Below, piece by piece: positions 11,901-22,360 of a DNA stretch of 64,000 bases. The DNA is from Notolepis coatsorum (taxonomy: Eukaryota > Chordata > Actinopteri > Aulopiformes > Paralepididae), in the NCBI GenBank assembly GCA_963971535.1, contig OZ020586.1:77962412-78026411 (forward strand). Direction: 5' to 3'. Every line of letters starts with the position of its first letter. Position 1 is the first letter of the stretch. The position numbers and the translations under genes are program-made. The notes below the pieces were generated by a model. It was given only the letters and a program-made list of their open reading frames with translations. It did no database searches and was not told where the DNA came from.

Positions 11901-13198
11901 ACCTTCGGCTGACGTAACCCTTTCTTCTTCCTCGGTTTACCCGTAGAGGGTGGGGTGCGCGGGGAGATGACGGCTGAGCACAGCTGGCGATACAGGGGGC
12001 AGTCTCGACCAATCAGCAGCGCTACCGGCAGGTTAGGTATGACGCCGGCTGTCATCGAGCAGACCCCCTTGGTGGTTGTCAGGGTGATCGGCGCTGTAGG
12101 ATACAACTTTGTGTCCCCGTGCACACAGGACACTGACACTTGCGGAGCCTCTGCGTCGCAGTGTGCCAAATGGGGCTGAACCAGCGTTATGGCACTACCC
12201 GAGTCCAGGAGCGCTACGGCATCTTTGTCGTTGACGCGCACGGGTAAAAGTGTCGCCGATGTTTCCTTATGGGCCCAACAGGCTGCGCCATAGTTGCACG
12301 TCTTTCCGCGGGGGTCTGAAGCTGCCGCCGATGGCATGGACACATCCCGGCCTGGGCAGTTCCACGAGAGATGCCCGGGCTCGCCGCAGTCGTAGCAGCG
12401 TCTTTGGTCCTGGTCGAACAGCGGTCTTCTTCGGGGTAGTTCGGGCTCACCTGCGTTCCCTACCCGGCCCCTTGGGCTGGGCTCGTCGGGACCCCTCCTT
12501 GTTCTCGGCCGCTCTGGCTTTTCCCCTCGCCCCCCTTTGAGTAACTCCCGCGTTACCTGGTGGGCCTCCACAATATTTACCAGCTGCTCCACGGAGCGGG
12601 GGTCCGCTTGACTCGCCTGCTTCTTCGAGTCATAGGGGAGGGCTCTGACAAAGCGGTCCATAACAATCCGTTCCAAAACCGTGGGCCCTCCGGGGTCAGT
12701 CATTAGCCAGGCTCGGCTTGTGCGGACCAGGTCGTGCATCTGGGAGCGCGGGGAGGCCTGTGCGTCATACACCCAGTCATGGAACCGCTGCACGCGGGAC
12801 TGCAGACTATGGCCGTACCGGGACAGAATTTCCTGCTTTAGCCGAGTGTAGTTCCCGGCTTGCTCCGGTGGCAGGTCCTGGTAGGCCTTTTGTGCATTAC
12901 CCGACAGGAAGGGGGCCAGCAGTCCCCCCCAGTCGTCTTCGGGCCAGCCCTCCCGGCCGGCGGTGCGCTCAAACGCCAGGAGATAGGCTTCTATATCCTC
13001 CTGCTCCGTCAGCTTGGGGATGAAGCGCCCGGGGTTAGGCCGCGTCCCGGCGGCCCCTTCCTCCTGCCGGTGAGCGGCCATCCGCTGGAGCTCCGCGTGG
13101 ATCATCCCCGTCTGTTTCCTCTGTTCGTGCAGGGCCTCTTCGTGCCGGGTCTGTTGTTCCATGCTCGCCTGTACAAGCTGCTGCACCAGCGCGTCCAT
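8813..13198 (-). CDS. Gag-pol polyprotein, integrase-first (Gmr1-like)
   Basis: A single 1461-residue frame starting at the ATG at 13198. Order: coiled gag region (1-250), CCHC zinc knuckle CYDCGEPGHLSWNC (about 267-280), aspartic protease LLDSGSA (about 330), integrase zinc finger HSHILGAHLG...CPEC (about 580-620), integrase core with D of ALDVVGP (about 649), D of ILTDQGS (about 704) and E of GLCERFNKTL (about 743), then RT with YLDDIIIH (about 1141), and RNase H with VQTDASEVGLG (about 1290) and LVTDHAPL. All catalytic positions are present and no stop or frameshift was seen. Gag and pol are fused in one frame, so no frameshift signal is needed. The last 38 or so codons lie in the 3' LTR. 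Confidence 0.93.
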   Translation of the reverse strand: MDALVQQLVQASMEQQTRHEEALHEQRKQTGMIHAELQRMAAHRQEEGAAGTRPNPGRFIPKLTEQEDIEAYLLAFERTAGREGWPEDDWGGLLAPFLSGNAQKAYQDLPPEQAGNYTRLKQEILSRYGHSLQSRVQRFHDWVYDAQASPRSQMHDLVRTSRAWLMTDPGGPTVLERIVMDRFVRALPYDSKKQASQADPRSVEQLVNIVEAHQVTRELLKGGRGEKPERPRTRRGPDEPSPRGRVGNAGEPELPRRRPLFDQDQRRCYDCGEPGHLSWNCPGRDVSMPSAAASDPRGKTCNYGAACWAHKETSATLLPVRVNDKDAVALLDSGSAITLVQPHLAHCDAEAPQVSVSCVHGDTKLYPTAPITLTTTKGVCSMTAGVIPNLPVALLIGRDCPLYRQLCSAVISPRTPPSTGKPRKKKGLRQPKVCALNVTGSETETASDVGDDAPEPLDIPASETETASGVGDDAPAPQAGPETDNSDEDPFAEFPQADEVGRDLAGQFGTAQLEDPNLTQARANIKTIDGNPVEGVSNLPYPHFAIKRQLLYQVVKKNDEVRDLLLVPKFFIPTVLQLAHSHILGAHLGVDKTMERIRARFHWPGMKRAVEDYCRSCPECQRAAPKVQYKSPLIPLPIIETPFSRIALDVVGPLVKSSRGHQYILVIIDYATRYPEAIPLRTVTAKIVARELFHLFSRVGIADSILTDQGSCFMSRVMKEMCKLMKVEQLRTSIYHPQTDGLCERFNKTLKSMLRKVMEKDGKNWDQLLPFLMFAVREVPQASTGFSPFELLYARKPRGLLDIAKEIWEEQPSPHRSLIEHVQVMRDRMKALWPVVREHMQQAQDAQKRIYDRGAQPREFNVGDRVLVLVPTAECKFLAKWQGPYDIIEKVGPVNYKVHQPDRRKHRQLYHVNLLKKWHARDVLLSPPPLPPFAQQVAEAADVPIGEQLSPTQRQELRELVQQNRDVFSATPGRTTLAQHHIITSPGDKVKLKPYRIPEAKREAVRREVRVMLEMGVIEESHSGWSSPIVLVPKPDSTTRFCNDFRKLNEISKFDAYPMPRVDELIDRLGLARFITTLDLTKGYWQVPLAPASREKTAFSTPDGLFHYKVLPFGLHGAPSTFQRLMDRVLRPHREYAAAYLDDIIIHLSDWDTHLQKVRAVLGALQEAGLTANPKKCRLGLEEAEYLGFTIGQGNVKPQKRKIDAIREWPRPLTKKQVRTFNGLASYYRRFIPNFAARAAPLTDLTQARRPFTVKWTPEAEAAFEDLKTALCSGPVLISPNFDKEMTVQTDASEVGLGAVLSQQLEGEEHPILYVSRKLLPHERNYSAVEREGLAIKWALETLRYYLLGRRFTLVTDHAPLVWMAKTKGTNARVTRWFLELQSFNFSVIHRSGVAHGNADALSRKDACWASDALPRRSELEGGYCGNPKPPLGLVIDGRYVATQWLGAAHVWASASGRTCH

Positions 13199-13336
13199 GC
13201 TTTTTCCGTTATTAAATTTATATATATATATATATATATTTTTTTTTTTATTTCTTTTATTCTATTCTGATAAAGTCTATTGTTGTTTATTCTGCACCCC
13301 TGATTGCCAGTAGACTATGCCCGCATTCTCCACCAC

Positions 13337-13707
13337 TGTGGCAATTCCAGGTGTAGGGGTGGCAGAATAAACAACACACAGACAGGTTGCAGTTCCCAAA
13401 ATCATACTCTTTATTTTCTTAGTCAAATAATAACGGTTTTGCTGTCGGCCGGGCGGCGTCTCCGCTCTGTGGCCTTTTGCCTTGCGCTGCTACGGGGGAC
13501 TGAGAGGAGGCTCCTCGGCTCCATTAAGTCCCCCCTCTCCAACAGGCGCACCGCGCCGTGATTCGCTAATCAGGTAATCACTCTGATGGGTATTTAGTGA
13601 CAGGTGCGTCCGGAAGCGGACGCCCAAACATGGGCAGCGCCCAGCCATTGGGTCGCCACATAGCGCCCATCAATCACCAAGCCCAGGGGTGGCTTGGGGT
13701 TGCCACA
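13337..13707 (-). repeat. 5' LTR of the Gmr1-like element
   Basis: 371 bp. Transcription would start here and run leftward. The expected primer-binding site just inside (complement of about 13318-13336, TGGTGGAGAATGCGGG) was not matched to a specific tRNA. Between it and gag is a (TA)n and T-rich stretch at 13216-13260. Confidence 0.95.
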
Positions 13708-13711
13708 GTTT

Positions 13712-14918
<1,207 letters not shown>

Positions 14919-15039
14919 CTGATGTGTATCTATCTACTAATCATCTGAACACTCCATCTGGACTCAGAGGAAACATATTATGGTCCCTCTTCACATGTCT
15001 GTCCTTCCATGCATGAGCACCATATGTAGGACAGATGAC

Positions 15040-16336
15040 AGATTACAAAGGCACCTCCCTCAAACTGAACAGTGACATCTCCCTGGCAAACCTCTCACTA
15101 CCTTCAATGCGAGGTTTGAGGCTGTGAATAACAGCACCAGCCTACAAACCACTGCAATGGAGGGGGGGGGGGGGGGGGCACTGCTGATGGAGACTCAGTG
15201 TTCAGGATAACAGAACATGAGGTGAGGAGGACCTTTAAGAAAGTCCAGGAAGGCAGCAGGACCGGACGGTATCCCCGGCCGCGTCCTAAAAGTCTGTGCC
15301 GACCAACTGGCCCCGGTATTCACTGACATAAACCTGTTCTTAGAACAGTCATCCCCACCTTTCTGAAGAAGTCCACCATTATCCCTGTACCCAAAAAATC
15401 CAAGGCTGCTTGCCTCAACGACTACCGCCCTGTAACTCTAACCTCCATAGCCATGAAGTGCTTTGAGAAGCTAGTGAAGGGCTACATCTGCTCCTCCCTC
15501 CCCATCAACCTGGACCCCCTGCAATTTGCATATCGCCCCAACAGGTCCACGGAGGACGCCATAGCCCATGTGCTGCACACAGCAGCATCACACCTGGACA
15601 AGAGGCAGGGGAACTATGTGAGAATGCTATTCATCGACTACAGCTCAGCATTCAATACCATAGTCCCCTCCAAACTCATAGCCAAGCTCAGGGACCTGGG
15701 CTTGAACTATGACCTCTGCCAGTGGGTCTTGGACTTCCTGACGGGCAGACCCCAGGTGGTGAGAGCAGGCAACTGCACCTCCTCATCCATCACTATCAAC
15801 ATAGGGGCCCCCCAGGGCTGTGTCCTGAGTCCCCTCCTCTAGTGTACACGCATGACTGTGTGGCACAGCGGAACAACAACACAATCATCAAATTTGCTGA
15901 CGACACAGTAGTGGTGGGCCTGATCTCTGCAAACGACGAGAGGGCCTACCTGGAAGAGGTCAAGGTCCTGGCGGGATGGTGTCAAGAGAACAGCCTCTCC
16001 CTGAACGTCAGCAAAACAAAGGAGATGATTGTGGACTTTATGAGGTCGGGGGTTAGGGACTACAGCCCCCTCAGCATCGACGGGGCACCGGTTGAGAGAG
16101 TGAACAGTTTTAAGTACCTCGGAGTCCACATATCCGAGGACTTGACATGGACCACACACATTGACAGTGTTATCAAGAAGGCACGACAACGCCTCTACTT
16201 CCTTAGGCGCTTAAGGAAGTTCAACGTGAGTCAGAAGATCCTCAAGAACTTCTACTCATGCACAATAGAGAGCATCCTGACTGGCAATATCACCTCCTGG
16301 TTTGGGAATAGCACTGCACAAGACCGCAGCAGACGA
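15040..16336 (+). pseudogene. L2/CR1-group LINE, RT part of ORF2, frameshifted
   Basis: Reads, over several frames, the standard RT blocks: AAGPDGIPGR (about 15255), [17 protein letters not shown] (about 15390), [47 protein letters not shown] (to 15841), then after a frame break KFADDTVVVGLI (catalytic ADD, about 15885), LSLNVSKTKEMIVDF, FKYLGVHI and FYSCTIESILTGNITSWFGN. A G-run at 15163-15178 interrupts the linker. The sequence stops abruptly at 16336, where another LINE begins in opposite orientation. Missing N-terminal endonuclease and two or more frameshifts: a dead, truncated copy. Confidence 0.85.
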
Positions 16337-19300
16337 CAGAGTTTGATTGATTGAATTGATTGAAAACTTTATTAACAGATTGCAGAATGGGTACAATACA
16401 GTACAGCTCAATACACACAATTGTTAAGGGGATGCAGACCAGAGAAAGACTTTCGTCTTGTTTACATCAGGGTCCCCCATTTTCAATTCATCAGGACATA
16501 TATGACATACATGACATACAGATAGTCAGTACTGCTACATCTATACATTTATGACATACCAGATTTGCAAATACAGTACTGTTTGTGATACAGAAGGAGT
16601 CAAGAAAAGGGAGTATATACATTTGACGTAGAAACTGTACATTGGAGGAGGTTGGGTGGGGGGGGGTTGGGTACATTGGGATATTGACAACCATACTGGG
16701 TAATTTACATTGGAGGTGGTTGGGGGGGGGGGAGACACACTGTATAAACAAGCAAAACTGTACATTGAGGGGGGGGGGGGGGGAGGAGACACTGTACAAA
16801 TAAACAAAATTGTACATTGGACTATTGACAAAACCATACTAGGTAAATGACTGTACATTGGAGGGGGTTGGGTTAGGATATTTACAGGGGCCAGTTTTGA
16901 ATTGCAGTCTCCCGTAGGTGTCCCTTGAGAGAGGTTTTGAAAGTGGGTAGTGATCCACATTCCTTTACAGCTTTGGGTAGGGCGTTCCACATTGATGTGG
17001 CATAATTGCGAAACGTGTTTAGTCCCTTATTTGAGCCGAATCTGGGTTTAACATGATTTGTGGAGCTCCCTCTGGTGTTGTGATCGTGGTATTCACTGAC
17101 CTTTGGGAAGAATTTTGACATGTACATGGGTACCTTGGTCGTGTAGTGTATCTTGTAGACCAGGCCCATTGCAAGTTGCTGTACTCTGTCGTCTACTCTA
17201 AGCCATCCTAGGTTGTCAAAGTGGGCAGGGGTGAGGTGGGTTCTAGGAGTAAGGTCAAGCAGTAGTCTGACCAGTTTGTTTTGAGATGTTTGTAATTTTG
17301 TTTTTAGCGCCTTTGAGGTGCTTTGGTACCATGAGGTGCAAGCATAGTCGTAGTACCCCTGAATGAGTGCTCCTGCCAGAGTCTTCAGGGTATTCTTGTT
17401 TACCAGAGAGGAGATCCGGTACAAGAATCGAGTTCGTTGGTTGACTTTTTTTTATTACATTGGATGCCATTTTGTCACAGGAGAGATTAGCCTCTAGGAT
17501 GGAACCCAGGTAGGTAATTTCATCTTTCCTTGTGACAATATTGTCACCCACTGTAACTGAGAAGCCGTCGGTCTTGCTGAGTTTGTTATTTGAACCGAAG
17601 AGAATGGACTCTGTTTTGCCCATGTGTAATGATAGTTTGTTATCAGCGAGCCATATGCAGATTCTGCCTAGTTCCGAGCTGAGGGTTTTTTCAACCTGTA
17701 ACTTGTTCTTGTCAGAGACCAGCAGGGCTGAGTCGTCCGCAAACAGGAACAAGTTGCAGTCACAAGCTGACGACATGTCATTTGCATAAATTAGGAACAG
17801 TAGCGGTCCTAGTATGCTTCCTTGTGGAACACCACAGCTCACTGTGAGGGGGGGGGATAGGGTACCGTTTACCTCCACCATCTGTTCCCTCCCCTCAAGG
17901 AAGGATTGCATCCAGCTCACTGATAGACTATCAAAACCAATTGCTTTTAGCTTGTCAATCAGAATGGAGTGATTGACCGTGTCAAAGGCCTTTTGTAGGT
18001 CCAGCATGACTATGCCGCAGTATTTGCCTGCGTCCACCTCTTGTTTGATGTGGTCATTCAAATAGAGAAGGCATGTGTCAGTGGAGTGGGATGTTCTGAA
18101 GCCAGATTGGAATTCATAGATTCGATTTTTTTCCGCTAGGTACTTTTCGACCTGTTCATAGACTATTTTTTCCATGACTTTCGAGATGGAGGTGAGAATA
18201 GAAACAGGGCGGTAGTTGCCTGGGTCTAATTTGCTGCCCTTTTTGTGCAGAGGGGTCACCCTCGCAATTTTGAAGTCCTTGGGGACGTGTCCCTGTTTTA
18301 TGGAGAGGTTTATTATGTGTGTGATGATTGGGGTGATGGCGGCTGCTGAGTCTCTGAGGAATTTGGAGGGGATGTTGTCATGGCCAGTGGCCTTGTTAGG
18401 TTGGAGGGCGCTCAGTTTATTGAGTACCTCATCTGTTGTTACCATTTCCAGCTTGAAGTGGTCCTTGCGGACCCCTAGGTTTTTGTAGTAAGCTACTATG
18501 TGTTCTACCCCATAACGCCCTGAGTGGGAGGGTAGTTTGTTTACCAGTGTTGTGGCTATGTTTGTGAAGAAAATGTTTAAGTAGTTGGCTACATCCAGCT
18601 TGTCTGTGATGAGCGTGTTGTCCGTTTTTATGTTTATGTTTGAGAATCTGGTTTTGAGTTTTTTACTGCATCCTAGTTGATTATTGAGTAATTTCCAAAG
18701 TTCACGTGGTTTGTTTTTGTTTTCCTCAGTTTTGTCATTGATGAAATTCTTTTTTGCAGTTTTGATCATGGAGTTTACGTCGTTTCTTAGTCTGTTTCTT
18801 TCTAGTTTGAGTTCAGTCACGTGGGCTTGGAGTTCACTGCTCGTGCTTTTAGTAAGCTTTGACTGACTTTTACGAAACTCAGAGCATTTTTTGTCTCTGG
18901 TTTTCATAGCGGCCAGTATTTCGGAGTGCATCCACGGCTCAGCGCGATTTTTTACCCTGGTGGTTCTTAGGGGGGCCATGTCGTTTAGTATTGTTGAGAA
19001 TTTGGTTTTGAAGCCAAGCCATGTTTCTTCAACCAGTGTACCATTGAGTTCATCTGACCAGTCCAGACTCTCCAGTTCAAGGTTGAAGGCCTCGTTAGAG
19101 TAGGTTTTGAGGTCTCTAGATGTGACTGTTTTGTGGCAGCCAGCCTTTTGTTTTCGTTTTTTGCGGGTACAGAATATCATATAATGATCACTTAACCCGC
19201 ATGCTATAACCCCTTTATTGGAGATCTTGGACTTGTCGGAGGTCAGAATGAGGTCAATGGTAGTCTGAGTTGATTCACATACACGTGTGGGTTGGGTGAT

Positions 19301-19990
19301 TAGCTGGCTGAGGCCGTGCAGATCACAAAACCTACTGAATGACTTGAAGACGGGTGCATCTTTTCGTTGCATATCCGTGTTCCAGTCTCCAATAAGAATT
19401 TTGTCTACATCCTCAACTCCAGCTAAACACCCATCCAGTGTATCATAAAAGCCACTATGATCTGGCGGCCTGTAGATTGAGCCAACCAGTAGGGATTTCG
19501 CCCTTTCGAATAGGATTTCCACCCATACAGTTTCAATTGATTTATGATTCAGGTCATTTCTGTTGATGAATTTGGTGTCTTTGTGTATGTACATACAGAC
19601 ACCACCTCCATGTTTGTTCCTATCATTCCTGATTATTGAGTAGTTCTCAATCTCTATCTCTGGATCTTTTACAGAATCGTCAAGCTTAGTTTCTGAGAAG
19701 CACAGTATGTTTGCCTTACCATTTATGAATAATTGTTTGATTTCATCCAATTTGTTTTTTAAGCTGTTAATGTTAATGTGGAAAATGTTCAGTCCATTGG
19801 CGTTGGTTATTTCATTGATGTTGGCAGGTTCGAAGTATTGTTCGTTTGTGATCTGTTCCTCTGAGTGGGGCGGGGGGGCTTTGTTGTTGTGGGTGGGAAG
19901 GGGGGAGGGGGGGGTCGTGTCCCGCGCCGTTCTGGTACAACAAAGGACTGTTAGCTCTGCTGAGAGTGGCCCGTTCAGCCGAACGCACAA
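16337..19990 (-). mobile_element. LINE of the L2/CR1/jockey group, nearly intact
   Basis: Minus-strand non-LTR element. Its 3' end on the plus strand is 16337-16365, made of GATTGATTGAATTGATTG units; the 3' UTR is 16366-16881. It lies directly against the broken L2 copy ending at 16336, suggesting insertion into it. A 5'-truncated copy of its 3' UTR is at 31991-32360. The exact clade was not settled by eye. Confidence 0.85.
16882..19990 (-). pseudogene. LINE ORF2: endonuclease + reverse transcriptase, one frameshift
   Basis: From 19990 the frame reads an apurinic-type endonuclease (NIFHININSLKNK, FSETKLDD, GGGVCMYIH, SIYRPPD, IGDWNTDM, TTIDLILTS, LSDHYMIF), a basic linker, and RT blocks (NKATGHDNIPSKF, LHKKGSKLDPGNYRPVSIL, YEFQSGFRTSHST, LDLQKAFDTVNHSIL, GVPQGSILGPLLFLIY, FLFADDSALLVS, YLGSILEAN). 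At the T-run 17443-17451 (A-run on the coding strand) the frame slips by one. The true C-terminus then continues in the frame 17424-16882 (YRISSLVNKNTLKTLAGALI ... FKTSLKGHLRE). Apart from this single slip it appears open, so it is either a very young copy or a sequencing error in the homopolymer. Confidence 0.85.
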
Positions 19991-20102
19991 TTGGAGGGGG
20001 GCTTCCCACTCTCCAAGGCATTTACAACAAGCAGTGCATGGCAGTGGCGTCGTTAGCCCTGGGCTTCCGGAGCTTTAGCCCCGGATGTTTTTCTCCTAGC
20101 CC

Positions 20103-20342
20103 CGGATCTAAAAAAAAAGATTTTTATTTTTTTGATGGCAGCATCCCCATTGTCTGTGCTGAATGTTTGTTAGTGTTGGTATTTTTCTTTGGTTTTTAGT
20201 ACTTTTAAACATCGATTTTTAGCAAGTAGTAGTTTTCATTTGATCCTATATAATTTTTTCATTCGCCGATTTGTGGACTTTTTTTTTAGTGTCTTGAAAG
20301 GCGCATTATAAATCAAATGCATTATTATTATTATTATTATTA
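20103..20342 (+). mobile_element. LINE/SINE 3' tail with (ATT)n
   Basis: T-rich stretch ending ttgaaaggcgcattataaat followed by ATT repeats (20322-20345), the form of a common fish LINE/SINE 3' end. No coding part is recognised. Confidence 0.45.
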
Positions 20343-20640
20343 TCATCCAGGAGGGAAAAGACACTTTGGATAGTAGGGACTGCATCTCTGCCTGTCCTGG
20401 CCAGGAAACACTTTGCAACTGTGATCTCCTCTGGCAGTAGTTGGATATTGTAATGTGTGGCGAGGGGTTGCAGCAATTCCACTGAGAGAAACTGGTCTGA
20501 GGCTGGATAACATGCCTGTATGCCTCTCATACGTTGTTCTCCAACTCATGAGAACCTGCTCTCAAGCTCTTGCAGCATTCTGTCGAGGACTGGATAGAAC
20601 AGTCTCTGTCTCAGCTGATCTCCATGAGGTCTGAGCTTGT
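20343..20640 (-). pseudogene. hAT-type (ZMYM1-like) transposase fragment
   Basis: The minus-strand frame reads PVLDRMLQELESRFS, then after a stop-like break RMRGIQACYPASDQFLSVELLQPLATHYNI and EEITVAKCFLA. This is the pattern of the region before the dimerisation domain in hAT-derived, ZMYM1-like proteins. Short, with no start or catalytic context; a relic. Confidence 0.55.
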
Positions 20641-20994
20641 GCCACAAGATGACTCAACTATATACTCGTCCATCATTTTCTGCTTCCTCCTTTGGCTGGT
20701 AGTATGTTCCTCAATTTTTTCGATTGCTTAAGCACGATTTTGAAAACAGGGCCCGGTGTTTCAAAACACTACACACAATTAGCACAACCACACACCCAAT
20801 TATCAGAACACCTCAGATACTTTGCTAAATTAAACACAAACTATACACTAATTTATAAAAACTACATTTTGTTACCATATGAAAGTTAATGAAACACACG
20901 TTTCATATGACTTAATTCTGTTTGAACCAGTTACACACTGCTGTGCTTAACCTAAAACACATTTAGCAATTCTACTTCTCAGTGATTAGAGTAC

Positions 20995-21605
20995 TGTAAG
21001 TGAAGTACACAGAGAATGTGCAAATATACAATAAATTCACCAAACACTACACAAGACCAATGCTGTAGACTGATGAAAATATAATTTATTTATCTACATA
21101 TACCCAAATCAATGATGCAGACTGATGAAAAAAAATTCTCTCCATATACCCAAATCAATGATGCAGACTGACAAAAATATAAATTTTCTCTCCATATAAC
21201 CAAATCAGTCAACATTTCAACATGGAGAATCACAACAAAACATGTCCCAGTTTTCATGCTACTACAGTGTGCATAACACAGTAAGCTCAGCAAATATCAG
21301 ACAAACATAAAATACTGTATCCAGTAGGCCTACAGGTTAAAATTACAGTAAAACAAAAACAAAAAAGAAAACATTTAAATAGAGTACAGAAAATACTAGA
21401 CATAATCTCTTTGCCTAGCTGGATCTGGCAAGAGATTATTTTGTTGCGATTCTCCATGTTGACATGTTGACTGATTTGGGTATATGGAGAGAACATTTAT
21501 ATTTTCATCAGTCTGCATCATTGGTTGTCTTGTGTAGTGTTTGGTGAATGTATTGTATATTTTCACGTTCTCTGTGTACAGTACTTCACTCTCCTTCCGT
21601 TTTGG
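20995..21605. mobile_element. Fold-back (long inverted repeat) element
   Basis: The left arm (about 20995-21240) and right arm (about 21420-21605) are reverse complements over most of their length: caccaaacactacacaagac pairs with gtcttgtgtagtgtttggtg, and acatggagaatcacaacaaa with the 21440-21460 segment. The left arm holds roughly 45-bp tandem units with accaatgctgtagactgatg / atcaatgatgcagactga. AC-rich subterminal sequence extends to about 20750 and 21930. No transposase and no certain ends: a non-autonomous DNA element of unknown superfamily. Confidence 0.6.
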
Positions 21606-22027
21606 TTGAAGGCAGGTGAACTCACCTGCTGCATTTTTATAGTGCTTAAACCTGATTGGTGTATCTACAATTAAGCAATGGTGTGTTTGTGCATCTGATT
21701 GCTGTGTTTAACCAATTGGCTCATATGTGTGGTAATTTGACATTCTATGTGTAATGTAATGCAAGTGTGTTTAGTGTTTTGCAAATCACTGTGTGTATTG
21801 TTTTGCAAAAAGTGTGAGGCTGACTTTGTGCTTATAGGGGTGCAAATCTGGGCCTATGTTTTGCTCCTTGAGTGTAAGGTTTTGATAATTGTGTGTAATA
21901 CTTTTGATTTGAGTGTTTATGCAATCGAAGAAAACTGTAAAGACTAGAGATTAACTGTTTATTTCTTTTGTACATAGGCTGTGCATAATGTTTGTTTGTT
22001 GATTTGCTTATGTGTATGATTCTTAAC

Positions 22028-22263
22028 GTTAGGTTATGACTATAACCAAGTTCTGTTAGTTAGGGGCGATGCTTGGCTTCGCCTTCTGCACTATCTCGCG
22101 TACGTGCACGCGTACTGAATAAACCACAAATGTACCTCTAATACCAGTATTAGTCTGACCACACCCCTCATCAGCTTACCTTCATAAGCAGGTGTGTGGT
22201 CACCTGCTCTCCTCCTTCCCAAGCTTTCACCACAAGGTGAGGTCAAGGGCTGCAGCGGCCGTC
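22028..22263 (-). repeat. DIRS inverted terminal repeat (plus-strand left end)
   Basis: Starts GTTAGGTTATGACTATAACC. Inner part 22080-22235 is the inverted counterpart of 26996-27137. The outer 54 bp are complementary to 22264-22317. Confidence 0.85.
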
Positions 22264-22360
22264 CGAAGCCAAGCATCGCCCCTAACTAACAGAACTTGGT
22301 TATAGTCATAACCTAACGTTCTGTATCGTTAGTGGCTTAGCTTGGCTTCGCCTTCTGCAC
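22264..22360 (-). repeat. DIRS internal complementary region
   Basis: 22264-22317 is the reverse complement of 22028-22081 (54 bp) and 22318-22360 of 27137-27179 (43 bp), both without mismatch by eye. In the DIRS model this segment templates joining of the two ends into a circle. Confidence 0.88.

Larger units (their letters stand above)
8556..13707 (-). mobile_element. Complete Gmr1-like Ty3/Gypsy LTR retrotransposon
   Basis: A 5152-bp element on the minus strand, flanked by a GTTT duplication (8552-8555 and 13708-13711). Two 371-bp LTRs begin TGTGGCAA and end TTGCCACA. A purine-rich tract lies directly before the 3' LTR (complement of 8927-8942). One open gag-pol frame carries gag, zinc knuckle, protease, integrase, RT and RNase H. 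Integrase before RT is the hallmark of the Gmr1 group, known from fish and other deuterostomes. The LTRs look essentially identical, the frame is open and the catalytic residues are present, so this is probably a recent insertion. Confidence 0.95.

Noticed and set aside
10133..13023. Plus-strand frames opposite the Gmr1-like gag-pol
   Set aside because: Shadows of the coding frame on the other strand.
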